Part shown: positions 8,603-19,282 of the stretch, piece after piece
Position numbering within the stretch: the stretch's first letter is position 1
Layout of the letters: each line of letters begins with the position of its first letter
Origin: Mediterraneibacter gnavus ATCC 29149
GTDB taxonomy: Bacteria; Bacillota; Clostridia; Lachnospirales; Lachnospiraceae
Length of the DNA: 64,000 nt
Assembly (NCBI RefSeq): GCF_008121495.1
Contig: NZ_CP043051.1
Coordinates: forward strand, 2,437,001-2,501,000
Reading direction: 5' to 3'
Program-made: the position numbers and the translations under genes
The notes under the pieces: generated by a model
What the model was told of the DNA's origin: nothing
The model's input: only the letters and a program-made list of their open reading frames with translations
Databases searched by the model: none

Positions 8603-10588
8603 ATGGATAGATTCATTTTGAAAGCCCCATATAAGCCAACCGGAGACCAGCCACAGGCGATCGAGCAGTTGGTAAAAGGTTTCAAGGAAGGCAATCAATG
8701 CCAGACTTTACTAGGGGTTACGGGTTCTGGAAAAACTTTTACGATGGCAAATGTTATTGAGCAGCTTCAGAAACCGACGCTTGTCATTGCACATAATAAG
8801 ACGCTGGCAGCGCAGTTATACGGAGAATTCAAGGAGATGTTCCCTGACAATGCCGTGGAATATTTTGTCTCCTACTACGACTACTATCAGCCCGAAGCCT
8901 ACGTCCCATCCTCGGATACCTACATCGCCAAGGATTCAGCAATCAATGATGAGATTGATAAGCTGCGGTTATCTGCTACGATGGCACTGGCAGAGCGCAG
9001 AGATGTGATCATTGTGGCGAGTGTTTCCTGTATCTATGGACTGGGAAGTCCGGTAGACTATCAGAACATGGTGATTTCTCTGCGTCCGGGGATGATCAAG
9101 GACAGAGATGAAGTTGTAGCAAAGCTGATTGAGATTCAGTATGACAGAAACGACATGGACTTTCATCGTGGAACATTCCGGGTTCGGGGAGATGTTTTGG
9201 AAGTGATTCCGGCATATGAGTCAGACGTTGCGATCCGAATTGAATTTTTTGGTGATGAAGTGGATAGAATCACAGAGGTGGACATTCTTACAGGAGAGAT
9301 CAAAGACGAGTTAAAGCATGTAGCGATTTTCCCGGCATCTCATTATGTGGTGGATAAAGAGAATATCAACCGCGCCGTCAAGGCGATTGAAGAAGAGCTG
9401 GAAGAGCGCGTCAAAGAATTTAAAAGACAGGATAAGCTGTTAGAAGCGCAGCGGATTGCTGAGCGGACAAATTTTGATATTGAGATGATGAAAGAGACAG
9501 GATTTTGCTCTGGGATTGAAAACTATTCCCGTCATCTGGCAGGATTGGCGCCCGGACAGGCTCCATATACACTGATTGATTATTTCCCGGATGATTTTGT
9601 AATTATGATCGATGAGTCTCATAAGACGATTCCGCAGATTGGAGGAATGTATTCCGGGGATCAGTCGAGAAAGTCGACGTTGGTGGATTATGGATTCCGT
9701 CTTCCTTCTGCGAAAGACAACCGCCCGTTGAATTTTGAAGAGTTTGAAAGTAAGATCAATCAGGTATTGTTTGTGTCAGCAACCCCGGGAGTTTATGAAG
9801 AGGAGCATGAGCTTCTGCGGGCAGAGCAGGTGATTCGTCCGACAGGGCTTTTAGATCCGGAAGTAGAAGTGCGTCCGGTAGAAGGTCAGATTGATGATCT
9901 GATCGGTGAGATCAATCAGGAAATTTCCAGGAAAAATAAAGTGCTGGTTACAACTCTGACAAAACGGATGGCAGAGGATCTGACAGATTATATGCGGGAA
10001 ATCGGGATTCGCGTAAAATATTTGCATTCCGATGTGGATACATTAGAACGGACGGAGATCATCCGTGATATGCGTCTGGATGTATTTGATGTACTCGTGG
10101 GAATTAATCTTTTGAGAGAAGGTCTGGATATTCCGGAGATTACGCTGGTGGCAATTCTGGACGCAGATAAAGAAGGATTTTTACGTTCCGAGACTTCTCT
10201 GATTCAGACGATCGGGCGTGCGGCACGAAATTCGGAAGGTCACGTGATCATGTACGCAGACAAACTGACAGACTCGATGCGTCTGGCAATTGATGAGACG
10301 GAAAGACGACGCAAGATTCAGATGGCATACAATGAAGAACATGGCATTACGCCAAAGACCATTCAGAAGGCGGTCCGCGATCAGATCAGTATTTCCAAAA
10401 AAGTAGCAGCAGAAGAACTGAAGCTGGAGAAAGATCCAGAGTCTATGAGCAGGAAAGAACTGGAGAAGTTGATCGGAGAAGTTACGAAGCGAATGAAGAA
10501 AGCGGCAGCAGAGCTGGATTTCGAATCAGCGGCAGAATTAAGAGATAAATTGATTGAGCTGAAACAGATATTGAATGAGATCGAATAA
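8603..10588 (+). CDS. uvrB: Excinuclease ABC subunit B
   Basis: Damage-verifying helicase-like subunit of nucleotide excision repair, which receives damaged DNA from UvrA and recruits UvrC. Seen: Walker A GVTGSGKT (about residues 38-45), the beta-hairpin region [16 protein letters not shown]-like DESH, helicase motif VI region QTIGRAARN, and a C-terminal UVR domain that contacts UvrC (from about residue 620). An ATG at 8588 overlaps the ribosome site itself. GGAGG at 8590-8594 stands 8 nt before the ATG at 8603, which is the start chosen (661 residues). uvrA follows after 29 bp. I saw no clear LexA box upstream. Confidence 0.97.
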   Translation: MDRFILKAPYKPTGDQPQAIEQLVKGFKEGNQCQTLLGVTGSGKTFTMANVIEQLQKPTLVIAHNKTLAAQLYGEFKEMFPDNAVEYFVSYYDYYQPEAYVPSSDTYIAKDSAINDEIDKLRLSATMALAERRDVIIVASVSCIYGLGSPVDYQNMVISLRPGMIKDRDEVVAKLIEIQYDRNDMDFHRGTFRVRGDVLEVIPAYESDVAIRIEFFGDEVDRITEVDILTGEIKDELKHVAIFPASHYVVDKENINRAVKAIEEELEERVKEFKRQDKLLEAQRIAERTNFDIEMMKETGFCSGIENYSRHLAGLAPGQAPYTLIDYFPDDFVIMIDESHKTIPQIGGMYSGDQSRKSTLVDYGFRLPSAKDNRPLNFEEFESKINQVLFVSATPGVYEEEHELLRAEQVIRPTGLLDPEVEVRPVEGQIDDLIGEINQEISRKNKVLVTTLTKRMAEDLTDYMREIGIRVKYLHSDVDTLERTEIIRDMRLDVFDVLVGINLLREGLDIPEITLVAILDADKEGFLRSETSLIQTIGRAARNSEGHVIMYADKLTDSMRLAIDETERRRKIQMAYNEEHGITPKTIQKAVRDQISISKKVAAEELKLEKDPESMSRKELEKLIGEVTKRMKKAAAELDFESAAELRDKLIELKQILNEIE

Positions 10589-10617
10589 TTATGATATAAA
10601 TGGGAAAGGAATTTTAC

Positions 10618-13464
10618 ATGGGAAAAAAGATGGACGCCAGACAGTATATCAGAATACGCGGCGCGAATGAGAATAATTTGAAAAATATAGATGTTGACAT
10701 CCCCAGAAATGAACTGGTAGTGCTGACAGGACTGAGTGGTTCGGGAAAATCATCCCTGGCTTTTGATACAATTTATGCCGAGGGGCAGAGAAGATATATG
10801 GAATCGCTTTCTTCCTATGCAAGGCAGTTTCTTGGTCAGATGGAGAAACCGGATGTGGAAAGTATAGAAGGGCTTTCTCCGGCGATTTCTATTGATCAGA
10901 AATCGACCAATCACAATCCTCGCTCTACCGTGGGTACAGTGACAGAGATCTATGATTATTTCCGACTGCTCTATGCGAGAATCGGGATTCCACATTGTCC
11001 GAAATGCGGAAAAGAGATTAAAAAGCAGACGGTGGATCAGATGGTAGATCAGGTGATGGCACTTCCGGAAGGTACAAAGATCCAGTTGCTTGCTCCTGTC
11101 GTAAGAGGCAGGAAAGGAACCCATGCAAAGCTGTTTGAACGGGCAAAGAAGTCAGGATATGTGCGTGTTCGTGTAGACGGGAATCTGTATGAATTGTCAG
11201 AGGATATCGCACTGGATAAAAATATCAAACATAATATTGAGATTATTGTAGACCGTCTTGTTGTGAAACCGGGAATTGAAAAACGAATGACAGATTCCGT
11301 GGAAAGTGTACTTTCACTTGCGGAAGGGCTTCTGATCGTAGATATCATCGGCGGAGAACCGATGAATTTCAGTCAGAGTTTTTCCTGCCCGGACTGTGGA
11401 ATTAGTATTGAAGAAATTGAGCCGAGAAGTTTCTCGTTCAACAATCCGTTTGGTGCCTGCCCGACTTGTTTTGGGCTGGGATACAAGATGGAATTTGATG
11501 AGGATTTGATGATACCGGATCCGACACTCAGCATTCAGCAGGGAGCAATCGCAGTGATGGGCTGGCAGTCCTGTACAGAAAAATCAAGCTTTACACGTGC
11601 AATTTTAGATGCGTTGTGTGAAGAATACCATTTTGATCTGGAGACGCCGTTTCAGGACTATCCGAAAGAGATTCACGATGTTTTGATTTACGGAACAAAC
11701 GGGAAATCTGTGAAAGTACATTACAAAGGACAGCGTGGAGAAGGTGTTTATGATGTGGTCTTTGAAGGACTGATCAAAAATGTGGAGCGCCGCTATCGCG
11801 AAACGGGGTCTGAGACAATGAAGGCAGAGTATGAGACTTTTATGCGGATTACTCCATGTTCCGAATGTAAAGGTCAGAGATTGAAAAAAGGTTCTCTTGC
11901 GGTAACTGTGGGAGAGAAAAATATTGCAGAACTCACAGCATTTTCAATCGATAAGCTGCAGAAATTTTTACAGGGGCTGGAACTGACAGAGACGCAGCTG
12001 CTGATCGGAGAACAGATCTTAAAAGAAATCAAAGCGCGGATTCAGTTTTTGCTGGATGTAGGACTGGACTATCTGACGCTTGCCAGAGCGACAGGGACAC
12101 TGTCCGGCGGGGAAGCGCAGAGAATCCGGCTGGCAACTCAGATTGGTTCCGGACTTGTTGGTGTGGCCTATATTCTGGATGAACCGAGTATCGGATTGCA
12201 TCAGCGGGACAACGACAAGTTACTTGCCACATTGAAGCATCTCCGCGATTTGGGAAATTCTCTGATTGTAGTGGAGCATGACGAAGATACGATGCTGGCG
12301 GCTGACTGCATTGTGGATATCGGTCCGGGAGCTGGAGAGCATGGTGGACAGGTTGTTGCAGTGGGAACGGCTCAAGAGTTGATGGCAAACGAAAAATCAG
12401 TGACCGGAGCGTATCTGAGCGGACGCCTCAAGATCCCGGTTCCGGAAAAAAGAGAGAAACCGACCGGATATTTGAAAGTAGTAGGCGCAAAAGAAAATAA
12501 CCTGAAAAATATCAATGTCAAGTTTCCGTTGGGAATCATGACATGTGTGACAGGAGTGTCCGGTTCCGGAAAAAGTTCTCTTGTCAATGAGATTTTATAC
12601 AAAACACTTGCCAAAAAACTGAACCATGCAAGAACAATTCCGGGAAGGCATACGAGAATTGAAGGGCTGGAGCAGGTAGATAAAGTGATCGACATTGATC
12701 AGTCTCCGATTGGAAGAACACCGCGTTCCAATCCGGCAACATATACGGGTGTATTTGATTTGATTCGTGATTTGTTCGCAGCAACACCGGATGCAAAAGC
12801 GAGAGGCTATAAAAAAGGAAGATTTAGCTTCAATGTGAAGGGCGGACGCTGTGAGGCCTGCAGCGGAGATGGAATCATTAAGATTGAGATGCATTTCCTG
12901 CCGGATGTATACGTACCGTGTGAAGTGTGTGGAGGAAAACGCTATAACAGAGAAACTCTGGAAGTGAAATATAAAGGAAAGACAATTTATGATGTATTGA
13001 ACATGACGGTGGAAGAGGCGTTGGAATTTTTTGAACATGTTCCGAGTATCCGGAGAAAAATGGAAACACTCAATGATGTTGGTCTGTCTTATATCCGACT
13101 GGGACAGCCATCTACGACATTATCCGGAGGAGAAGCCCAGAGAATCAAACTGGCAACAGAGTTAAGCCGCAGAAGTACAGGAAAGACGGTATATATTCTG
13201 GATGAGCCTACAACAGGACTACATTTTGCAGATGTGCATAAGCTGACAGAGATTTTGCGACGTTTATCAGGTGACGGCAATACGGTGATCGTGATTGAAC
13301 ATAATCTGGATGTGATCAAAACAGCAGATTATATTATCGATATTGGTCCGGAAGGCGGAGATAAAGGTGGTACAGTCGTAGCGAGCGGGACACCGGAAGA
13401 AATTGCAGCAAATGAGAAATCGTATACAGGCAAATATATTGCCGCAATTCTGAATAAAAAATAA
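10618..13464 (+). CDS. uvrA: Excinuclease ABC subunit A
   Basis: DNA-damage recognition ATPase of nucleotide excision repair, partner of UvrB, 948 residues. Seen: two ABC ATPase modules, with Walker [10 protein letters not shown] (N-terminal half) and GVSGSGKSS (C-terminal half), both signature motifs LSGGEAQRI, and zinc-binding CxxC pairs ([41 protein letters not shown]). An in-frame ATG at 10600 lacks a ribosome site. The ATG at 10618 has AAAGGA 7 nt before it and is preferred. Transcribed with uvrB. Confidence 0.97.
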   Translation: MGKKMDARQYIRIRGANENNLKNIDVDIPRNELVVLTGLSGSGKSSLAFDTIYAEGQRRYMESLSSYARQFLGQMEKPDVESIEGLSPAISIDQKSTNHNPRSTVGTVTEIYDYFRLLYARIGIPHCPKCGKEIKKQTVDQMVDQVMALPEGTKIQLLAPVVRGRKGTHAKLFERAKKSGYVRVRVDGNLYELSEDIALDKNIKHNIEIIVDRLVVKPGIEKRMTDSVESVLSLAEGLLIVDIIGGEPMNFSQSFSCPDCGISIEEIEPRSFSFNNPFGACPTCFGLGYKMEFDEDLMIPDPTLSIQQGAIAVMGWQSCTEKSSFTRAILDALCEEYHFDLETPFQDYPKEIHDVLIYGTNGKSVKVHYKGQRGEGVYDVVFEGLIKNVERRYRETGSETMKAEYETFMRITPCSECKGQRLKKGSLAVTVGEKNIAELTAFSIDKLQKFLQGLELTETQLLIGEQILKEIKARIQFLLDVGLDYLTLARATGTLSGGEAQRIRLATQIGSGLVGVAYILDEPSIGLHQRDNDKLLATLKHLRDLGNSLIVVEHDEDTMLAADCIVDIGPGAGEHGGQVVAVGTAQELMANEKSVTGAYLSGRLKIPVPEKREKPTGYLKVVGAKENNLKNINVKFPLGIMTCVTGVSGSGKSSLVNEILYKTLAKKLNHARTIPGRHTRIEGLEQVDKVIDIDQSPIGRTPRSNPATYTGVFDLIRDLFAATPDAKARGYKKGRFSFNVKGGRCEACSGDGIIKIEMHFLPDVYVPCEVCGGKRYNRETLEVKYKGKTIYDVLNMTVEEALEFFEHVPSIRRKMETLNDVGLSYIRLGQPSTTLSGGEAQRIKLATELSRRSTGKTVYILDEPTTGLHFADVHKLTEILRRLSGDGNTVIVIEHNLDVIKTADYIIDIGPEGGDKGGTVVASGTPEEIAANEKSYTGKYIAAILNKK

Positions 13465-13480
13465 AAATGTGCAAAAGGGG

Positions 13481-13509
13481 TTTCCAAGTGAAATAAATTT
13501 TATTATACT
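13481..13509 (+). promoter_or_regulatory. Probable mreB promoter
   Basis: TTTCCA (13481-13486), 17-bp spacer, TATACT (13504-13509), about 100 bp before the mreB start. Confidence 0.5.
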
Positions 13510-13609
13510 TAACTATGCGAGTATCTGAAGCCGAAGAGAAGACAGATTATAAATGAACTGAGAAATACAAAAGAGGGGAAAAAGAATTTGTAAGGCTGGA
13601 GGAGAAAAG

Positions 13610-14599
13610 ATGGCTGTAGATATCGGAATAGATTTGGGAACCGCAAGTGTTCTTGTATACGTGAAAGGAAAAGGGGTTGTTTTAAAAGAACCATCTGTAG
13701 TAGCGTTTGACAGAGATACGAATGTAATAAGAGCGATCGGAGAGGAAGCACGGCTGATGTTAGGCAGAACACCGGGCAATATTGTAGCAGTACGTCCTCT
13801 CAGGCAGGGTGTGATCTCAGATTATACAGTAACTGAAAAGATGATTCAGTACTTTGTAAGAAAAGCAATCGGAAAAAGAACGTTTAAGAAGCCAAGAATC
13901 AGCATTTGTGTACCGAGCGGTGTGACAGAAGTAGAAAAAAGAGCTGTAGAAGAAGCTGCGTTTGCGGCAGGAGCAAGAGAAGTACATCTCATTGAAGAGC
14001 CGGTGGCAGCAGCAATCGGAGCAGGAATAGATATCGGAAAGCCATGTGGTAATATGATCGTGGATATTGGAGGCGGAACTGCAGATATTGCTGTAATTTC
14101 GCTGGGTGGCGCGGTCGTGCATACCTCGATTAAAATTGCCGGGGATGATTTTGATGAAGCAATTGTACGGTATATGCGGAAAAAGCATAACCTTCTGATC
14201 GGGGAGCGGACTGCTGAAGATATTAAGATCAAAGTCGGCACGACATATCCTCTGATTGAGGAAGAGAGTATGGAGGTCAGAGGGAGGAATCTGGTGACAG
14301 GGCTTCCAAAGACGGTAACAGTGACTTCCTCGGAGACAGAAGAAGCACTTCGCGAGACATCAGGGAAGATTGTGGAAGCGGTTGTTTCGGTATTGGAACA
14401 GACTCCGCCGGAGCTGTCTGCCGACATTCTGGATCGGGGGATTGTTCTGACTGGCGGTGGGGCAATGCTGCGAGGTCTGGAAGAGCTGATAGAGGAAAAG
14501 ACAGGTATCAATACAATGACGGCAGAAGATCCGATGAAAGTAGTAGCGATCGGAACCGGACAGTTTGTGGAATTTATGAGTGGCAGGAAGGATTTCTGA
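13610..14599 (+). CDS. mreB: Rod-shape actin homologue, MreB/Mbl family
   Basis: Cytoskeletal ATPase that guides side-wall peptidoglycan synthesis beneath the membrane. 329 residues, normal length. Seen: the actin-fold phosphate loops GIDLGTASV (residues 5-13) and DIGGGTADI, IEEPVAAAIGAG, and the adenosine motif LTGGGAMLRG near the C-terminus. GGAGGAG precedes the ATG. No mreC or mreD is nearby, so this is a stand-alone paralogue (Mbl or MreBH type) or the cluster is split. recD2 begins about 150 bp downstream. The space between carries no gene I can support. Confidence 0.93.
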   Translation: MAVDIGIDLGTASVLVYVKGKGVVLKEPSVVAFDRDTNVIRAIGEEARLMLGRTPGNIVAVRPLRQGVISDYTVTEKMIQYFVRKAIGKRTFKKPRISICVPSGVTEVEKRAVEEAAFAAGAREVHLIEEPVAAAIGAGIDIGKPCGNMIVDIGGGTADIAVISLGGAVVHTSIKIAGDDFDEAIVRYMRKKHNLLIGERTAEDIKIKVGTTYPLIEEESMEVRGRNLVTGLPKTVTVTSSETEEALRETSGKIVEAVVSVLEQTPPELSADILDRGIVLTGGGAMLRGLEELIEEKTGINTMTAEDPMKVVAIGTGQFVEFMSGRKDF

Positions 14600-14751
14600 G
14601 AAGAAATCAGGATGGGACAGGCTGCTTCGGCAACAGAATGAAGATTCTGTATGTCGGGGGAGTCTGTCTTCTATTGTAGGACTGTTAAACAGAAAAAATA
14701 TGCAAGAATACATGTATACAATGTTGAGGCTGCATAAAATGGGAGGAAGAA

Positions 14752-16962
14752 GTGGAGATTGTAACAGGATACGTGGAACATATTGTGTTTCGCAATGAAG
14801 AAAATGGATATACAGTATTTCAGCTGGAAAGTGAAGCGGGCGAAGTAACCTGTGTAGGAACCCTGAATTTTATCAGCGAAGGAGAGCGCCTGGAAATTAA
14901 GGGAGATTATGTGAATCACAATATTTACGGAAGCCAGTTGAAAATCAGTTCTTACGAGATGAAGGAACCGGAAGATCTGATCTCCATAGAGCGGTATCTT
15001 GGTTCCGGTGCGATCAAAGGAGTCGGTGCAACTCTGGCAGGAAGAATTGTAAGGAAGTTTAAAACAGACACCTTTCGTATTATAGAAGAAGAGCCGGAAC
15101 GGCTTGCAGAAGTGAATGGAATCAGCGAACGCAAAGCAAGGGAGATCGCGCTGCAGGTGGATGAGAAAAAAGGAATGCGCAAAGTGATGATTTATTTACA
15201 GAACTTTGGAATCAGTACAGCACTGGCAGCAAAAATCTATCAGAAGTATGGCAGTAAAGTGTATGAGATCCTGGAAACCAATCCTTACAAACTTGCGGAT
15301 GATATCGAAGGTGTTGGGTTTAAAACTGCGGATGAGATTGCGGCAAAGATTGGAATACATACAGACTCTGATTTCCGGATCCAAAGCGGGATTTTTTATG
15401 TGCTTCAGCAGTCCATGACAGAAGGACATGTATATTTGCCGAAGAATGTTTTAGAGGTAAGGACCTCCAGGCTTCTTGGTGTTGAGATTGAAGGAATTGA
15501 AAAATATATCATGGATCTTTGCATGGAACGAAAGACAGTTATGAAAGAAATAGAAGGAGAGATCCGTATCTACCCGTCCCGCTTTTATTATATGGAACTG
15601 AATGTTGCCCGTATGCTGAATGATCTGGATATTGACTGCGCGATGCCGGAAGATATGATGGAAAAACGACTGCGAAAAGTGGAGGAGCTGGAACAGATTT
15701 CACTGGATCCAATGCAACATCAGGCGGTGATCGAATCGATCAAGCATGGACTTTTGATCCTGACAGGAGGACCCGGAACCGGAAAGACAACAACAATCAA
15801 CACCATGATTCAGTTTTTTGAGAGCGAGGGGATGAGTATTCTTCTGGCAGCGCCGACAGGGCGTGCAGCAAAGCGCATGACAGAAGCGACAGGTTATGAA
15901 GCGCAGACGATTCATCGTCTGCTTGAAGTCAGCGGAAATCCAGAAGAAGAAGGAAATGTCAATGGATTTTTAAGAAATCGCGACAATCCACTGGAAACAG
16001 ATGTGCTGATCATTGATGAAATGTCCATGGTAGATCTGACCTTGATGCATGCACTCCTTACAGCAGTTGTGCCCGGAACAAGATTGATTTTGGTGGGGGA
16101 TGTCAATCAGCTGCCGTCGGTAGGACCGGGAAGTGTATTAAAAGATACGATTGCATCGAATAAATTTCATGTGGTTACACTGACAAAGATTTTCCGTCAG
16201 GCGGGAGAAAGTGATATCGTACTGAATGCGCATAAGATTAATGCGGGTGAGCGCGTGATCATAAATAACAAAAGTCGTGATTTCTTTTTCCTGAAGCGAC
16301 AGGAGGCGGATGTGATCATAGGAGTTGTGATCACACTGATCCAGAAGAAACTTCCGAAATATGTGGATGCATCTCCGTTTGATATTCAGGTGATGACACC
16401 GACAAGAAAAGGTCTGCTTGGAGTAGAGCGTCTGAATGTGATTTTGCAGAGATATTTAAATCCTCCGGATCCGAAGAAGGAAGAAAAGGAAGCAAACGGA
16501 AGGATTTTCCGTACCGGTGATAAAGTGATGCAGATCAAGAATAATTATCAGCTGGAGTGGGAAGTTTGTACAAAGTATGGGGTGACGGTAGATAAAGGAA
16601 TGGGGATTTTCAATGGGGATATGGGAATCATCCGGGAGATCAGCTCCTATAAAGAAACTCTGACTGTTGAGTATGATGAGAAGCGACAGGTAGAATATCC
16701 GTTTGAGCTGTTGGATGAACTGGAACTGGCGTATGCGATCACGGTTCACAAATCCCAGGGAAGCGAATATCCGGCGGTGGTAATTCCGCTGCTTCCGGGA
16801 CCAAAGCTGTTATATAATCGGAATTTATTGTATACAGCAGTGACAAGGGCAAAAAAATGTTTAACGATAGTTGGGAGTGAAGATACATTTCAGGAAATGA
16901 TAAAAAACAAAAACGAACAGGAACGATACACAAGTTTGGACGAGCGTATACAAGAGTTTTAG
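14752..16962 (+). CDS. recD2: RecD2-type 5'-3' DNA helicase
   Basis: SF1B helicase of the RecD/TraA family that acts without RecBC. In Bacillus and Deinococcus it affects repair and replication-fork progress. 736 residues. Seen: N-terminal OB-like and helix-hairpin-helix region (GAIKGVGATLAGRIV, VNGISERKAREIA), Walker A GGPGTGKTTT (about residue 340), Walker B IIDEMSMVD, motif LVGDVNQLPSVGPG, and C-terminal UvrD-like motif YAITVHKSQGSEYP. The start is GTG, with GGGAGGAAG (14740-14748) before it. The gene ends 5 nt before comF, so the two are translationally coupled. Confidence 0.93.
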   Translation: MEIVTGYVEHIVFRNEENGYTVFQLESEAGEVTCVGTLNFISEGERLEIKGDYVNHNIYGSQLKISSYEMKEPEDLISIERYLGSGAIKGVGATLAGRIVRKFKTDTFRIIEEEPERLAEVNGISERKAREIALQVDEKKGMRKVMIYLQNFGISTALAAKIYQKYGSKVYEILETNPYKLADDIEGVGFKTADEIAAKIGIHTDSDFRIQSGIFYVLQQSMTEGHVYLPKNVLEVRTSRLLGVEIEGIEKYIMDLCMERKTVMKEIEGEIRIYPSRFYYMELNVARMLNDLDIDCAMPEDMMEKRLRKVEELEQISLDPMQHQAVIESIKHGLLILTGGPGTGKTTTINTMIQFFESEGMSILLAAPTGRAAKRMTEATGYEAQTIHRLLEVSGNPEEEGNVNGFLRNRDNPLETDVLIIDEMSMVDLTLMHALLTAVVPGTRLILVGDVNQLPSVGPGSVLKDTIASNKFHVVTLTKIFRQAGESDIVLNAHKINAGERVIINNKSRDFFFLKRQEADVIIGVVITLIQKKLPKYVDASPFDIQVMTPTRKGLLGVERLNVILQRYLNPPDPKKEEKEANGRIFRTGDKVMQIKNNYQLEWEVCTKYGVTVDKGMGIFNGDMGIIREISSYKETLTVEYDEKRQVEYPFELLDELELAYAITVHKSQGSEYPAVVIPLLPGPKLLYNRNLLYTAVTRAKKCLTIVGSEDTFQEMIKNKNEQERYTSLDERIQEF

Positions 16963-16967
16963 AGCTG

Positions 16968-17642
16968 TTGTACCCTTCAGTTTGTCCATTTTGCGAAAAT
17001 GTATACAAGTATGGAATCTGTCCTTCCTGTAAAGAAAAGATCGTGTATATCCGTCAGCCAAGATGCATGAAATGCGGAAAGCCATTGAGAAAGGAAGAGC
17101 AGGAGTACTGCCGTGATTGCCAAAAAAAGAAGTATGCGTTTGAAGCCGGGAAGAGTATCTGGGTGCATAAAGCACCGGTTTCGCAGGGAATTTACAGATT
17201 TAAATACAAAAACAGAAGATGTTATGGAGAAATTTTTGCTGCGGAAATGGCTGCAGAATTAGGAGATGCTGTGAAACAATGGAAAATAGAAGAAATTATA
17301 CCAGTTCCGCTTCACAGATCCAGACAGAGGATAAGAGGTTACAATCAGGCACAAATTCTGGCGGAAGAACTTGGGAAAAGGCTGGATCTTCCCGTGAACA
17401 AAGATGCAGTAAAAAGAATTCAGAAAACGCGACCTCAGAAAGTGCTTGGGAGCAGAGACAGGATTCGAAATCTAAAAGGAGCATTTGGTGTCACAAAATC
17501 CTGGATTCCGAAAAAATGTGTGCTGGTCATCGATGATATTTATACAACCGGAAATACCATACACAGAGTGGCAAAGGTGTTGAAAAATGCAGGAGCACAA
17601 AAAGTATATTTTTTGACCATAAGCATTGGACAAGGACTCTGA
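16968..17642 (+). CDS. comF: ComF family phosphoribosyltransferase-like protein
   Basis: The family is needed for DNA uptake in competent bacteria (ComFC) and is also widespread in non-competent ones. 224 residues. Seen: an N-terminal double zinc knuckle (CPFCENVYKYGICPSC and CMKCG...CRDC) and the type I phosphoribosyltransferase loop VLVIDDIYTTGNT near residue 185. No ATG or GTG exists in frame between the upstream stop (16878-16880) and the zinc knuckle. The TTG at 16968 is the only conventional start, and it lacks a good ribosome site, so it depends on recD2 translation ending at 16962. Confidence 0.88.
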   Translation: MYPSVCPFCENVYKYGICPSCKEKIVYIRQPRCMKCGKPLRKEEQEYCRDCQKKKYAFEAGKSIWVHKAPVSQGIYRFKYKNRRCYGEIFAAEMAAELGDAVKQWKIEEIIPVPLHRSRQRIRGYNQAQILAEELGKRLDLPVNKDAVKRIQKTRPQKVLGSRDRIRNLKGAFGVTKSWIPKKCVLVIDDIYTTGNTIHRVAKVLKNAGAQKVYFLTISIGQGL

Positions 17643-17656
17643 CAGTATGATATACT
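17627..17656 (+). promoter_or_regulatory. Probable promoter inside the comF 3' end
   Basis: TGGACA (17627-17632), 18-bp spacer, TATACT (17651-17656), 40 bp before the next gene. It would make the membrane protein/cdaA operon independent of recD2-comF. Confidence 0.5.
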
Positions 17657-17695
17657 AAAAATGATGTTTAAAAGGCAATGGATCGAGGTGGAAAC

Positions 17696-18091
17696 ATGTT
17701 GGATAAAAGAAAAATACGATTGATGATCAAGATGGCTTCTTATGAAAAGCAGGGAGCAGAAGAGGATCTGAAAATCAGCAGTTATTATAAAAAGGATTAT
17801 GTGAGTATGAATGTGTGGGCTACGGCAATCTGGTTTACCATCGGTTATGCAATCGTAGCGGCACTGATCGCATTCTGCACGTTGGAGCAGATTCTGGAAA
17901 AGCTTACGATACTAAAGCTTCTTCTCTTGATGGGAACGGCAGTAGGCGGTTATCTGATTCTTTTGATTCTTTATTGTACCGGTGCAAGGATGTTCTACAA
18001 GAGAAAACACAATCTTGCCAAGCAGCATGTGAAAAAATATTATCGGGATCTGTCCCGTCTTGAAAAGATAAACATGAAGGAGAAAAAATAA
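17696..18091 (+). CDS. Small membrane protein of unknown function
   Basis: 131 residues with two hydrophobic segments (about residues 41-60 and 73-95) between charged, lysine-rich ends, so probably two membrane helices with both ends in the cytoplasm. I recognise no family. GAGGTGG lies before the ATG at 17696. An in-frame ATG at 17678 is possible but has only a weak site. The stop codon is 1 nt from the next start, so it is the first gene of the cdaA operon. A structural or assembly role near CdaA is only a guess from position. Confidence 0.75.
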   Translation: MLDKRKIRLMIKMASYEKQGAEEDLKISSYYKKDYVSMNVWATAIWFTIGYAIVAALIAFCTLEQILEKLTILKLLLLMGTAVGGYLILLILYCTGARMFYKRKHNLAKQHVKKYYRDLSRLEKINMKEKK

Positions 18092-18092
18092 T

Positions 18093-19265
18093 ATGAGCAC
18101 ATTACTTGTATGGAAGGATCAGATAGAAAAAATTTATGCCAGATATTCTTTTTATATTGTAAAGATACTGCAGTTCGTGTTGGGATTATGTGTATTCGGA
18201 CTGATCAATTCCAATATAGGATTTATGAAAGCATTATCCTCTACAGTTTGTACAGTTGGTCTTGCTGCTGTTACGGCCTTTCTTCCGGTCGGGATGCTGG
18301 CACTTGTAGCAGCCCTGCTTGTTCTGGTACATCTGTATGCACTGTCTTTGCCGGTAGCGGGATTATGTCTGGCAATTTTTCTGGTGATGTATATTTTTTA
18401 TGTAAGATTTACACCTAAAAAATCATGGCTGGTGGTAGTGGCGGCAGTAGCAGTTGCTCTGAAGGTCCCATATGTGATCCCGGTTGTATTTGGGTTGCTC
18501 GGAGCGCCTTCATTTGCAGTTTCGATGATGCTGGGGACGATTGTTTATTATATGCTCCACACAGTAAAGCTGACGGCATCGGCATTTCAGAGTGGAGGGG
18601 TAAAAGAACTTCTGGATGGAATCATGGTATTTACAAAACAGATACTGGCCAACAAAGAGATGTGGATGATGGTAGTTGTTCTGCTCCTGGCGATGATGGT
18701 AGTATATGGGGTGAGAACAAGAGGCATCAGTCATGCGTGGAAGACAGCTTCCGTTGCGGGAGCAATCGTGGCGGCAGTGCTTCAGGTGTCAGGCTGTATG
18801 ACATTGGATGTTTCCTTCCAGGCAAGTTTTATTTTACTGGATCTTGTGGTGACAGTAGCAGCAGGTCTGATAGCAGAATTTTTCTTCCTTTCTGTGGATT
18901 ATTCAAGAACAGAGACATTACAGTTTGAGGACGATGAGTATTACTACTATGTAAAAGCGGTGCCGAAAGTAGGGGTTACATTACCTGAAAAACAGGTGAA
19001 GCATATTACAGAGCCTCATGAAGAACAGCCAAAGGAAGCAAAAGCAGCAGTAAATCTGAAGCCGGAGCCGATGGTTCAGGAAACGGTGGCGATTGATACG
19101 AGCCAGATCCAGGAAGCAGATCTGGAGAAAAATGTAGATGAACTTCTGCTGACGCAGAGTTTAAATGAAGAATTGAGACAGAATCAGAACGAGCCGGAGG
19201 ATGACTTGAGTCTTACGAAAAGTCTTGGAGATTTGTGGACCAAGAAGCCTGGTTCTGGAGAATAG
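18093..19265 (+). CDS. Polytopic membrane protein upstream of cdaA, unknown function
   Basis: 390 residues. About nine or ten hydrophobic segments fill residues 20-270, followed by a cytoplasmic tail of about 120 residues rich in Glu, Gln and Lys that starts with an unusual FEDDEYYYYVKAVPKV stretch. AAGGAG (18078-18083) precedes the ATG. It stands 17 bp before cdaA in the same transcript. I do not recognise the family. The position next to the cyclic-di-AMP synthase, whose activity is known to be tuned by a membrane partner (CdaR), makes a regulatory or transport role conceivable but unproven. Confidence 0.75.
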   Translation: MSTLLVWKDQIEKIYARYSFYIVKILQFVLGLCVFGLINSNIGFMKALSSTVCTVGLAAVTAFLPVGMLALVAALLVLVHLYALSLPVAGLCLAIFLVMYIFYVRFTPKKSWLVVVAAVAVALKVPYVIPVVFGLLGAPSFAVSMMLGTIVYYMLHTVKLTASAFQSGGVKELLDGIMVFTKQILANKEMWMMVVVLLLAMMVVYGVRTRGISHAWKTASVAGAIVAAVLQVSGCMTLDVSFQASFILLDLVVTVAAGLIAEFFFLSVDYSRTETLQFEDDEYYYYVKAVPKVGVTLPEKQVKHITEPHEEQPKEAKAAVNLKPEPMVQETVAIDTSQIQEADLEKNVDELLLTQSLNEELRQNQNEPEDDLSLTKSLGDLWTKKPGSGE

Positions 19266-19282
19266 GATGAGGAGGTGACTGG

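Noticed and set aside
13846..14511. 221-codon open frame on the minus strand
   Set aside because: Antisense to mreB, serine/threonine-rich mirror of its codons, no start signal.
14580..14798. 72-codon frame bridging mreB and recD2
   Set aside because: Starts inside mreB and ends inside recD2, no ribosome site and no likeness to a known family.
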